From: Clostridia bacterium
GTDB taxonomy: Bacteria; Bacillota; Clostridia; Oscillospirales; CAG-272
Length of the DNA stretch: 7,521 nt
NCBI GenBank assembly: GCA_017556845.1
Contig: JAFYMA010000174.1
Location: forward strand, 1 to 7,521
Direction of reading: 5' to 3'
The notes under the pieces were generated by a model. That model saw only the letters and a list, made by a program, of their open reading frames with translations, made no database searches and had not been told where the DNA came from. This document shows positions 1 to 7,187 of the stretch, one piece after another. The position numbers and the translations under genes were made by a program. Positions within the stretch are counted from its first letter, which is position 1; every line of letters starts with the position of its first letter.

Positions 1-657
1 TCCGTACTTTTCCTCTATTTCCTTTTCAACCTCACGGTATCCGATGGGGTCAAGATACTGCAGGCTGATGTTTTCCAGCTCCTGCTTTATCTTCTGCATA
101 CCGAGGCGGTGTGCAAGCGGTGCGTAAACGTACATCGTTTCAAGAGCGATCACACGGCGTTTTTCCTCGCTTTTTGCATCAAGCGTACGCATATTATGCA
201 CTCTGTCGCACAGCTTGATAAACAGCACTCTTATATCCTTTGACATTGCAAGGAACATTTTGCGCAGATTTTCAATATGCGCCTCCTCCTTGTCAACGAA
301 GGGAATATCAACGAGCTTCGTCAAGCCGTCAACAAGATCTGCTACGGGCTGACCGAACATTTTTTTGATCTTCGTAAGATCCGTTTTATCAGAGCAGTCC
401 TCGACCGTATCGTGAAGCAGCGCTGCACATATTGAATCCGTATCAAGACCGAGCCCTGCGGCGATCTTTGCCACGGCTATCGGGTGTGATATGTACGGCT
501 CTCCGCTTTGGCGGAACTGCCCTTCGTGAAGCATATCTGCGTACTCATAAGCACGCATTATCTTTTCATTATCGTATTTCTTCCCCGTAAGCTCCAATTC
601 CGTCATTAATTGCTCGACGGTGTTCGGGGTATTCATTTCTTCTCTGTTTTCGTCCAT
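1..657 (-). CDS. relA: RelA/SpoT-family (p)ppGpp synthetase/hydrolase (Rel), N-terminal part, cut by window edge
   Basis: This is the first 219 codons of a gene that continues beyond position 1. Rel enzymes make (p)ppGpp from GTP/GDP plus ATP and hydrolyse it, driving the stringent response in the cytosol. The visible part is the HD hydrolase domain. R49, H58, the H82-D83 pair, E86-D87 (in LLHDTVED) and D151/N155 (in LCDRVHNMRTL) match the metal- and substrate-binding residues known from Rel hydrolase domains. Hydrolase activity is therefore predicted to be intact, unlike gammaproteobacterial RelA. The synthetase, TGS and ACT regions would lie outside the window; family members usually have about 730-770 residues. 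The start chosen is ATG at 657, 12 nt after the recJ stop, with only a weak purine-rich ribosome site (AGATGAG). A second ATG at 636 (M8), preceded by AGAGAAGAA, is a possible alternative. Close spacing suggests cotranscription with recJ. Confidence 0.95.
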   Translation of the reverse strand, partial: MDENREEMNTPNTVEQLMTELELTGKKYDNEKIMRAYEYADMLHEGQFRQSGEPYISHPIAVAKIAAGLGLDTDSICAALLHDTVEDCSDKTDLTKIKKMFGQPVADLVDGLTKLVDIPFVDKEEAHIENLRKMFLAMSKDIRVLFIKLCDRVHNMRTLDAKSEEKRRVIALETMYVYAPLAHRLGMQKIKQELENISLQYLDPIGYREVEKEIEEKYG

Positions 658-669
658 ATATCTATTATC

Positions 670-2781
670 TCATCTCGTATTAAGTTTGTTGTACAAGACC
701 GACGTTTCAAGCGGCCTTTTTTCCGTTTGCGGCAAAAGTGTAAAATTGAACTGTAACGGCGTATTCCATACTCCCTTTATAAATCCAAGCTCTGTAAAAA
801 CGTCGGTTATCAAACGAAGCTTTACGTAGCTTATGCCGAGCCGATCGGTGATATGCAGTGCATAAGCGATGCCGTCGGGAGCGTTTTTCAGATATTTGAA
901 TACGTTTATACATTCATCTCTGTTCGGTATATGCGGCAATGCGGGAAGTATTCTGTCGTTTAAAATATCCTCGTATAAAAGCACATCGCTCTGTATTTCA
1001 CGCTGTTCCTCGCTTGAAAGCTCTATATCACGCACTATCATCTGACGCTTTTTAGAGCCCTTGAACTCGTTGATACCGAGATTGAAAAGTATGTCTACGC
1101 TGTTTCCGTTGCAAATACCTATGCTTTCGGGGCTTCTGCCGAACATCACGCACTGAAATCTTTCTTTTCCCTTTTTCAGCGTGAGTCTTGTGTGCTTGTT
1201 CGTAGAGGTGGAAAGAATGCTTTCCACGATTGCATCACGCAGAATGAAAAGCGGAGTTGGATTTGACGTTCCGTATGGCTCAAGCAGTGAAAGCTCACTT
1301 GCAAGCTCTACCGTTACCTCATATTCGGAAAGCTCCATATCGGCATATATTTTTTTGACCGTATCCTCATCGGTTATATTGTTTTCCGCATACTGCTCTA
1401 TACTGCGTCTGAAATTCGGAAGATCGTCCGCACTTACGGTAAGTCCCGCCGCCAGAGCGTGACCGCCGAACCGTTCGAGAAATTCAGAGCATTCGCAAAG
1501 AGCACCGTGAATATTAAAGCCCTCTATGCTTCTGCCGGAGCCCTTGCCGACGGTTTTGTCATCTCCCTCAAACGATATAAGTATCGACGGCACGTTATAC
1601 TTTTCCGTAAGCTTTGATGCGACGATACCTATAACGCCGTGATGCCAGTCGCTGTGATCCAGAACGAGTATCTTCTTGCCGAACGCAAGATCGTTTTGGG
1701 CTATCATGGATTCAGCCTGCTCCATGATCTTCTGCTCCTCGTTCTGACGGTCTACGTTTGCATCGCAAAGCTGCTGTGCAATATTTTGAGCGCATTCTTC
1801 GTCATCGGTCAAAAGCAGCTCCACTGCTATCTGGGCAGTACCCATTCTGCCTGCGGCATTTATCCTCGGTGCTATCGTGAAGCTGATAGTGGATGAGGTT
1901 ATTTTCTTATTATCGTCTGATGATATTCCGCACGCCTTTATAAGTGCCGAAAGTCCTGTATTTTCGCTTTCGGACAGTCTGCCAAGACCGTAGCTTACTA
2001 TAAGACGGTTTTCGTCCGTAAGAGGCATAACGTCGGCAACCGTGCCTATCGCCGTAAGATCGGAATAGCTGTTGCACACACGGCTCAAAGCCTCTATATT
2101 CTTTTCGGCATCCTCCGGCTTCGTTGAAAGACTGCCCGTTGCCCTGTATTGCTCGCACGCGGATATGAGCTTGAATACAACGCCGACTCCCGCCAGCTCC
2201 TTGAAGGGATATTCGCTGTCAGCACGCTTCGGATTTACTATTGCCGCGGCGTTCGGAAGGCTCTGTCCGCATTCGTGGTGATCGGTAACGATAACGTCAA
2301 TTCCTCTTTCGTTTGCAAATTCCACCTCGACTGTTGCCGTAATGCCCGTATCCACCGTAACGATGAGCTGTGTTCCGCCGTTTATCAGCTTTTCTATTGC
2401 CTCAGTGTTCAGACCGTAGCCCTCTGTTCCTCTGTTCGGTATGTAGTAATCGACGTTTCCGCCGAGCGACGTTATATATTTGTAAAGCGAGCAAACGCTC
2501 GTGATGCCGTCAACGTCATAGTCGCCGTATATCGTTATTTTCTCGTGTTTTTCTATTCCTTGCATCAGATGCCGCACCGCCTTTGCCATATCAGGCAGTA
2601 AAAACGGATCGTGCAGTACCGATGTATCCTTCGTTATATAGTGCCTTGCCTGTGCAGCATCGGTGTATCCTCTGCCCGCAAGAAGCGCACCCATGGGGTA
2701 TTGTAAGCCGAGATCCTCGGCAAGCTCTCTTGCGCAGGAATCGTCATACGGCTTTATGATCCACTTATTCTTACTTAACAT
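670..2781 (-). CDS. recJ: Single-stranded-DNA-specific exonuclease RecJ
   Basis: RecJ degrades single-stranded DNA 5' to 3' with a metal-dependent DHH active site and acts in recombinational and mismatch repair in the cytosol. The 703 residues show the family order. The DHH core carries GDYDVDG at 86-92, DTG at 144-146, TDHHE at 166-170, NPK at 183-185 and GTVAD at 246-250, followed by PRINAAGRMG at 305-314. The DHHA1 domain has HHGVIGIVASK at 380-390, GSGRS at 414-418 and GGHALAAG at 439-446. An OB-fold-like region spans about 470-590, and a C-terminal region (about 595-703) resembles the extension in Firmicute RecJ (Bacillus RecJ is near 786 residues, E. coli 577). It has no membrane segments, PAS or GGDEF region, which argues against the DHH-family c-di-AMP phosphodiesterase GdpP. 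It starts 19 nt after the RseC-like gene with a modest GAGAAAG ribosome site. All visible catalytic motifs are intact. Confidence 0.96.
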   Translation of the reverse strand: MLSKNKWIIKPYDDSCARELAEDLGLQYPMGALLAGRGYTDAAQARHYITKDTSVLHDPFLLPDMAKAVRHLMQGIEKHEKITIYGDYDVDGITSVCSLYKYITSLGGNVDYYIPNRGTEGYGLNTEAIEKLINGGTQLIVTVDTGITATVEVEFANERGIDVIVTDHHECGQSLPNAAAIVNPKRADSEYPFKELAGVGVVFKLISACEQYRATGSLSTKPEDAEKNIEALSRVCNSYSDLTAIGTVADVMPLTDENRLIVSYGLGRLSESENTGLSALIKACGISSDDNKKITSSTISFTIAPRINAAGRMGTAQIAVELLLTDDEECAQNIAQQLCDANVDRQNEEQKIMEQAESMIAQNDLAFGKKILVLDHSDWHHGVIGIVASKLTEKYNVPSILISFEGDDKTVGKGSGRSIEGFNIHGALCECSEFLERFGGHALAAGLTVSADDLPNFRRSIEQYAENNITDEDTVKKIYADMELSEYEVTVELASELSLLEPYGTSNPTPLFILRDAIVESILSTSTNKHTRLTLKKGKERFQCVMFGRSPESIGICNGNSVDILFNLGINEFKGSKKRQMIVRDIELSSEEQREIQSDVLLYEDILNDRILPALPHIPNRDECINVFKYLKNAPDGIAYALHITDRLGISYVKLRLITDVFTELGFIKGVWNTPLQFNFTLLPQTEKRPLETSVLYNKLNTR

Positions 2782-2800
2782 TTATCTGCAATCTTTCTCA

Positions 2801-3220
2801 TTATTTTACGATCTCGGTTATTTTCATTCGACGCTTCTTTTTCTTGATGCTTTTTTCAATCAAAAAGATGATGATATACGATACTGCAATTCCGCCCAAG
2901 GCTCCGAGCGGAGCATAATGACTGAAATTCAAAATGCACATTACGCCGTAGCAAAGAGCCGCAACTATAAGCGGCAATATAAACAGCAGCGCAGCAGAGG
3001 CTATAACGTATTCAGACGATGCCTGCACTATCACAGTGTCGCCAACCTGCGCTAAGATCGGATTGTCAACCGTACATTCAAATCTGTCGTCACCTAAAAA
3101 CAGATCGTACGCATTGCACGCTTTTCCTCCTGCGTGGCATTCCGCACAAGCGCTTTTTCTTTCTACTCTGACGGTCGCCTCTTTTCCGCTGACCGCTATC
3201 ACAGTACATTTTGCCGTCAT
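2801..3220 (-). CDS. RseC/MucC-family small membrane protein (SoxR-reducing-system RseC-like)
   Basis: This 139-residue protein has the RseC/MucC layout. A short N-terminal beta-rich segment holds a cysteine cluster (C25-x2-C28-x6-C35), then come two hydrophobic helices at about 71-96 and 104-122 and a very basic tail (KKKKRR at 126-131). In other bacteria RseC-family proteins are tied to the Rsx/Rnf electron-transport complex that reduces SoxR, or to sigma-E control. In Firmicutes the role is not settled. No Rnf or sigma-factor gene is seen in this window. The start ATG at 3220 follows a GAAAGG ribosome site 9 nt upstream and lies 22 nt after the oxidoreductase gene. Classical family members often carry four cysteines in this cluster; I see three here plus C5 and C49, so metal binding or redox activity is uncertain. 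Family assignment is fairly firm; function is an inference. Confidence 0.82.
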   Translation of the reverse strand: MTAKCTVIAVSGKEATVRVERKSACAECHAGGKACNAYDLFLGDDRFECTVDNPILAQVGDTVIVQASSEYVIASAALLFILPLIVAALCYGVMCILNFSHYAPLGALGGIAVSYIIIFLIEKSIKKKKRRMKITEIVK

Positions 3221-3242
3221 TTACAAAAGCCTTTCATTTCCT

Positions 3243-4823
3243 TTACGATTCCATTATCGCCTTAGCGACCTTTATTCCGTCTATTGCGGCACTCGTTATA
3301 CCGCCTGCGTATCCTGCGCCCTCTCCGCACGGATACACGTTTTTCACCTTTACGCTCTGAAAAGCGTCGTTACGCACTATACGCACGGGTGACGACGTTC
3401 TTGTTTCAACGCCGGTAAGAGGTACGTCACACCTTGCAAAGCCCTTGATCTTTTTATCAAAGGAGTTAAGACCGTCCTTAAGCGACTGCACTATAAATTC
3501 GGGAAATATCTGCTTTATATCACAAAGGGTATATTTACCGTTCATATATGACGGAGTATATCCCGGTGTACTTCCGAATGAGCCTTTCATAAGATCTCCG
3601 ACGGTAGTCACGGGGGCAGAATAGTCGCTCCCTGCCTTAACGAATGCATTTCTTTCAAGCCCTCTTTGAAAATCTATGGCTGACTGCGGATCGTTTCCGT
3701 AATCGGACGGAAATACCGATACGCACACAGCACAGTTTGCATAAATACCGTTTCTTGCACTGTAGCTCATACCGTTGGTGCATATCTCTCCGCCCTCGGA
3801 CGATGACGGCACTACCACACCGCCCGGGCACATGCAAAACGTATACGCCCCTCTGCCGCCCGCCTTTTTATCCGCAAGAGCATATTCGCCCTTTGGCAAA
3901 AGATGTGCGTATTTTTCGCAAAGATCACCGTAAAGTCCCTTGTCGATATCCTTTTGCAGATGTTCTATGCGGACACCGACCGAATAAGGCTTTGCAATAA
4001 CGTCAAAGCCTTTTTCCATCAGCATACCGTACGTATCGCGCGCACTGTGACCGATTGCAAGTATCACACTGTCAAACTCTTGTTCCGAGCCGTTTGAAAG
4101 CGTAACTGCGACCTTTCCGTTTCTTTCGTCTATTCTGTCAACTCTCGTGTTGTAGTGAACGCTTCCGCCGTTTGATACAACGGTATCGGATATTCCCTTT
4201 ACAACGCTTCTTAAAATATCTGTGCCGACGTGCGGCTTTGCGCTCGTCAGAACGCTTTTCGGTGCACCGAAGCGTACGAGCGTTTTAAGAACGTAATTGC
4301 ACATAGGATCGTTTATTCTCGTATACAGCTTACCGTCCGAAAACGTGCCTGCGCCGCCTGCGCCGAACTGCACGTTCGTCTCCGTATCAAGCTGCCCTGT
4401 GCTTATAAATCTGTCAACGGCATTCACTCTTTGCTCTATATTGCCGCCGCGCTCGTAAACGACGGGGGCAAATCCGTATTCTGAAAGAAGGAGCGATGCG
4501 AACATTCCGCACGGGCCGAAGCCGACGACGCATACGCGTTTTTTGCCTTTTGGGACGACCTTAACGTCATCATCGTCAGAAAGCTCTGCACCCTTTATAT
4601 GAGAAAGCATTGCTCCGTCAGGCACAGATGCCGAAACGGAATAAACGTACATAGGCTCGCTTCTTTTACGCATATCCAACGAACGCTTATATACGGTAAG
4701 ATCGCAGCTGCCTGTTATTTTCACACGCTTGCGTGCTTCTTCGGTTGCTGCTTTATCAAGCTCGCTGACAGTCTTGCCTGCCGACAGCGGTATTTTTATA
4801 TCTTTTATTATCAGTTTTTTCAC
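3243..4823 (-). CDS. FAD-dependent dehydrogenase/oxidoreductase (COG2509-like), substrate unknown
   Basis: The 526-residue protein is a soluble flavoprotein. An N-terminal region (1-95) with the pattern KRSLDMRKR at 46-54 and YSVSASV at 61-67 is typical of the uncharacterised FAD-dependent dehydrogenase family COG2509. It is followed by the dinucleotide-binding motif GFGPCG at 101-106, with acidic E124 ending the second strand where the FAD ribose binds. Further family-like motifs are FGAGGAGTFSDGKL at 153-166, AIGHSARDTY at 256-265, CMCPGGVVVPS at 330-340, TRTSSPVR at 474-481, and a C-terminal FAD-contacting YPCGEGAGYAGGITSAA at 497-513. No signal peptide or membrane helix is visible. The start is GTG at 4823, whose bases overlap the cdaR stop as GTGA; there is no strong ribosome site, so translational coupling to cdaR is likely. 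The next in-frame ATG (M51) would delete part of the conserved N-terminal region. The reaction catalysed is unknown. Confidence 0.88.
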   Translation of the reverse strand: MKKLIIKDIKIPLSAGKTVSELDKAATEEARKRVKITGSCDLTVYKRSLDMRKRSEPMYVYSVSASVPDGAMLSHIKGAELSDDDDVKVVPKGKKRVCVVGFGPCGMFASLLLSEYGFAPVVYERGGNIEQRVNAVDRFISTGQLDTETNVQFGAGGAGTFSDGKLYTRINDPMCNYVLKTLVRFGAPKSVLTSAKPHVGTDILRSVVKGISDTVVSNGGSVHYNTRVDRIDERNGKVAVTLSNGSEQEFDSVILAIGHSARDTYGMLMEKGFDVIAKPYSVGVRIEHLQKDIDKGLYGDLCEKYAHLLPKGEYALADKKAGGRGAYTFCMCPGGVVVPSSSEGGEICTNGMSYSARNGIYANCAVCVSVFPSDYGNDPQSAIDFQRGLERNAFVKAGSDYSAPVTTVGDLMKGSFGSTPGYTPSYMNGKYTLCDIKQIFPEFIVQSLKDGLNSFDKKIKGFARCDVPLTGVETRTSSPVRIVRNDAFQSVKVKNVYPCGEGAGYAGGITSAAIDGIKVAKAIMES

Positions 4824-6100
4824 GAGAACACCACTGGAATTGAATAATTGCCTATAATGTATACGGGAGATGCGGGGTTTGACGGAGTCCTCAGAACTAT
4901 GCTCAGCGGTACATTTTGTCTGCCCGCGGCATCACCGCATTCGGACAGATCGAGCGTGACTGCAATATCGTCAGACGTCATATACGCTGAATACGAGCTG
5001 TTCGTATCCATACGCACAAGAACGTTGACCACGGACTCGCCGATCTCGTACGTTTTATTTTCAGGTGCGTTTATAACGAACATCTTTTCAGCACCTACTG
5101 CGAATTTTTTCGTAACGGTACCCGTATGCTTTATATCAACGGTAGCGTTTTCATATCCGCTGAGATTTTCAACGCCCTCGGGCAAAACTATCTTTGCGTT
5201 GATAACGGTATCGTCCGTTATCTGCGTTTCGTCAACCGTCGATACGACTATGCTCGTTATTGCATCGACTGCGCTTGCCTCACCTCTTACGGTGATCTTT
5301 GACGGGGTGACCGTCACGGTAGTGTTATTACTGTTATAATAGCCGTTTTTTGACAATATCTCAAGCGGTATCTCCTTTTCCTTAAGGACTGTAATATATA
5401 CGGTTACCTCGCTTTTATCAACAGTCACGTACGGGCTTGAAAACTCTTTTCCGTCAGTATCGTAAAGCACGACCGGGGATACTATCGTCACCGAATCTGA
5501 TATTACGCCGGGAGACACCGTAGCTCCCGCGTGAGAGATCCTCTCAAGAACGTCAACGGGGCCCTCTACGGATATATATCCCTTGCCCTGTATCTCCGTG
5601 CTTATCGTACTGCCGGACGGGATCTGATAATCTGTTGCCGTAACCTTTATCGGAATCTGTTTTTTCTGATTTACTGATATGTATACCGTTATTTTTTCGG
5701 GGTATACACTTGATAAGGTGATACCGTTTTCGAGCCTTACGTTTACGGGCAAAGAATACTGACCTGCCTGCGTAAGACCGCTTGCGTCAACGTATACCGA
5801 AATATCGCTCTTTTTCAGGGCGTTTATGTCTGCGTATCTTCCCGAAACGGTAACGTCTGCTATCTCGCCGCTTCCGTACAGAACGGAAAGCTCGCTTGAC
5901 ACTCCCGTAATTTCTATTTCATTTGATGAAAACGTCTTTTCCTCAAGCCTTGTATCCGTGCCTACCGCGTAAAACCATATAAACAAAGCTACCACTATGG
6001 CAAGCACCTTGGCGATATGATCTGCTATTCTGTTCGGCTTTACCTTAAGCTCGCCGTTGTTTTCTCCGTTGTCCTGCGTGTTATTGAACTGCTCCGTCAT
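4820..6100 (-). CDS. cdaR: YbbR-domain membrane protein CdaR, regulator of diadenylate cyclase CdaA
   Basis: CdaR binds the membrane diadenylate cyclase CdaA and modulates c-di-AMP synthesis; its YbbR domains lie outside the membrane. The 426-residue product has a short hydrophilic, cytoplasmic N-terminus rich in Asn/Glu, one transmembrane helix at about 29-47 (AKVLAIVVALFIWFYAVG), then beta-rich extracytoplasmic sequence. I read about four YbbR-like repeats, roughly 55-142, 147-237, 240-326 and 330-424. The first three end in similar strands (EKITVYISV, SEVTVYITV, NATVDIK); the fourth is more divergent. The ATG at 6100 has an excellent ribosome site, AAGGAGG at 6115-6109, which shares one base with the cdaA stop codon. 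Adjacency to cdaA is the strongest support for the name, since YbbR sequences diverge widely. Unlike the common cdaA-cdaR-glmM order of Bacilli, glmM does not follow. Confidence 0.93.
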   Translation of the reverse strand: MTEQFNNTQDNGENNGELKVKPNRIADHIAKVLAIVVALFIWFYAVGTDTRLEEKTFSSNEIEITGVSSELSVLYGSGEIADVTVSGRYADINALKKSDISVYVDASGLTQAGQYSLPVNVRLENGITLSSVYPEKITVYISVNQKKQIPIKVTATDYQIPSGSTISTEIQGKGYISVEGPVDVLERISHAGATVSPGVISDSVTIVSPVVLYDTDGKEFSSPYVTVDKSEVTVYITVLKEKEIPLEILSKNGYYNSNNTTVTVTPSKITVRGEASAVDAITSIVVSTVDETQITDDTVINAKIVLPEGVENLSGYENATVDIKHTGTVTKKFAVGAEKMFVINAPENKTYEIGESVVNVLVRMDTNSSYSAYMTSDDIAVTLDLSECGDAAGRQNVPLSIVLRTPSNPASPVYIIGNYSIPVVFS

Positions 6101-6108
6101 CGTGCTTA

Positions 6109-6115
6109 CCTCCTT
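6109..6115 (-). promoter_or_regulatory. Ribosome binding site of cdaR overlapping the cdaA stop codon
   Basis: The minus strand reads TGAAGGAGG: the TGA stop of cdaA (6117-6115) shares its last A with the AAGGAGG site of cdaR, eight bases before its ATG. A ribosome terminating on cdaA would sit on the next start site, favouring coupled production of the two partner proteins. Confidence 0.85.
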
Positions 6116-7014
6116 CAGTTTTCGCCGTCATCATTCTTTTTTGCTTTTTTTCTGTTTTTTCTGCCGTTTTTGAATATTTCTTTATCTATCGTTTTCTTCA
6201 CGTTGGTAACAAGAAGCGATGTAAGCTGATTTGACAGTGAATTGTAATCGAGATTTCTTTTCAATTCTCCGTTGAGAGCCATTGAGATCGTTCCCGTTTC
6301 TTCGCTTACTACTATTATAATGGCATCGCTGTTTTCGCTCATTCCGATAGCGGCTCTGTGGCGCGTTCCGAGATCGGCAACTATATCCTCTCTCGTTGAA
6401 AGAGGTAAAAAGCAGCCTGCGGCACATATTCTCGTTCCCGTTATCACCATTGCTCCGTCGTGAAGAGACGCCTTGTTGAAGAATATATTTTTAATCAGCA
6501 TAGAGTTGATATTTGCGTTTATGACGGTACCCGTTTTTATTATATCTCCGAGCTTCGTCGTTCTTTCTATAACGATGAGTGCGCCCGTTTTCGTTTTTGC
6601 CATATCGCACACAGCGTCGCAAATGTTCTTTATAGCTGAGTATATTTCCGTATTCGTCTTCGTTTCGGTGATGTTTTTAAGGCTCTTCAGCGGCTCGCCG
6701 CCCACCTTTTCAAGAGCCGAGCGTATTTCGGGCTGAAACAGTATCATAAGCGCTATTATTCCAACCTGGAATATGTTTGACAAAACGAACCGCAACGCGT
6801 TCATATTTGCAAATTCACTTACGAGAAAGACGAGCAATAAGAACAGCACGCCTGCCGCAAGCTTACCTGCCCTACGTCCTCTTATAAATTTGTAGAGCTG
6901 GTAAAGCAAAAATGCCACGATAGCAACGTCTATGTAATCCACGACCGACATTGACCGCACCTGCGCCCAAAATGCAGAAACTCCTTGATTGAATGCAGCA
7001 ATAAAATCCGTCAT
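6115..7014 (-). CDS. cdaA: Membrane diadenylate cyclase CdaA (DacA, YbbP)
   Basis: CdaA condenses two ATP into cyclic di-AMP, a messenger controlling potassium and osmolyte transport and cell-wall homeostasis in Firmicutes. The 299-residue product has three N-terminal membrane helices at about 26-43, 52-68 and 78-95. A short linker leads to a DisA_N (DAC) catalytic domain at about 120-270. The two signature active-site motifs are intact: DGA at 186-188 (LHDGAMVI) and RHR at 218-220 (GTRHRAAIG). Further family sequence is CFLPLS at 201-206 and VVSEETG at 235-241. The C-terminal tail is strongly basic (KNGRKNRKKAKK). Length is near that of Bacillus CdaA (about 273) with a longer tail. ATG at 7014 is preceded by GGAGG 4 nt upstream, and the gene is followed by cdaR after 14 nt. 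It is the first gene of the leftward cluster. The three helices and the cdaR neighbour exclude DisA and CdaS types. Confidence 0.97.
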   Translation of the reverse strand: MTDFIAAFNQGVSAFWAQVRSMSVVDYIDVAIVAFLLYQLYKFIRGRRAGKLAAGVLFLLLVFLVSEFANMNALRFVLSNIFQVGIIALMILFQPEIRSALEKVGGEPLKSLKNITETKTNTEIYSAIKNICDAVCDMAKTKTGALIVIERTTKLGDIIKTGTVINANINSMLIKNIFFNKASLHDGAMVITGTRICAAGCFLPLSTREDIVADLGTRHRAAIGMSENSDAIIIVVSEETGTISMALNGELKRNLDYNSLSNQLTSLLVTNVKKTIDKEIFKNGRKNRKKAKKNDDGEN

Positions 7015-7018
7015 ACAG

Positions 7019-7023
7019 CCTCC
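7019..7023 (-). promoter_or_regulatory. Ribosome binding site of cdaA
   Basis: The minus strand reads GGAGG four bases before the ATG at 7014. It supports that start over later in-frame codons. Confidence 0.85.
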
Positions 7024-7046
7024 AAAATAAAACAGTAATATATTTT

Positions 7047-7075
7047 ATAATATCACATATAGAAATTCAAATCAA
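7047..7075 (-). promoter_or_regulatory. Candidate proximal sigma-A-type promoter for the cdaA cluster
   Basis: On the minus strand TTGATT (7075-7070) and TATTAT (7052-7047) are separated by 17 bases. Transcription would begin near 7040, giving a leader of about 25 nt with the GGAGG site. The region is so AT-rich that overlapping alternatives exist (for example TTGAAT at 7070-7065 with TAAAAT at 7047-7042), so the exact site is uncertain. Confidence 0.45.
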
Positions 7076-7158
7076 TTAATAAATAATAAATATTCTAATA
7101 ATTAATGATGTAACCGTATTTTTTTCGTATTCGGTTGATTTTTTCCTGCATTCGTGGT

Positions 7159-7187
7159 ATTATATCCGTAATATCAACGATATTCAA
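7159..7187 (-). promoter_or_regulatory. Candidate distal sigma-A-type promoter for the cdaA cluster, overlapping the inverted repeat
   Basis: On the minus strand TTGAAT (7187-7182) and a consensus TATAAT (7164-7159) are separated by 17 bases. The -35 hexamer lies inside the left arm of the inverted repeat, so a protein bound there would directly affect it. The leader to cdaA would be about 135-140 nt. It is a prediction from hexamers only. Confidence 0.45.

Larger units (their letters stand above)
1..7014 (-). other. Probable six-gene operon cdaA-cdaR-FAD oxidoreductase-rseC-like-recJ-rel
   Basis: All six genes point left. Junctions are 14 nt, a 4-nt overlap, 22 nt, 19 nt and 12 nt, and none leaves room for a terminator and new promoter outside coding sequence. 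Internal promoters within coding regions cannot be excluded. Cotranscription is inferred from spacing only. Confidence 0.7.

Noticed and set aside
2149..2601. Plus-strand open frame of 150 codons inside recJ
   Set aside because: It lies opposite well-conserved DHH motifs of recJ, lacks a recognisable domain, and is rich in Cys, Arg and Tyr as expected from antisense reading.
670..2781. RecJ considered as the DHH-family c-di-AMP phosphodiesterase GdpP because of the nearby cdaA
   Set aside because: There are no membrane helices, PAS or degenerate GGDEF domain, and the protein has the RecJ-specific OB-like and C-terminal regions.
2663..3055. Plus-strand open frame of 130 codons spanning the recJ/RseC-like junction
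   Set aside because: It crosses the antisense of two supported genes with no domain and no good ribosome site.
4848..5339. Plus-strand open frame of 163 codons opposite cdaR
   Set aside because: It is antisense to the YbbR repeat region; the Thr/Val/Ser-rich composition mirrors the beta-strand codons of the real gene, and no domain is visible.
6473..6736. Plus-strand hydrophobic open frame opposite cdaA
   Set aside because: Its hydrophobic look comes from reading the reverse complement of the cdaA catalytic domain; it has no independent support.
7112..7136. AACCG...CGGTT repeat around a T-rich run, considered as a terminator
   Set aside because: Only five pairs close a 15-base loop and the T-run lies in the loop instead of after the stem, so it would not act as an intrinsic terminator.
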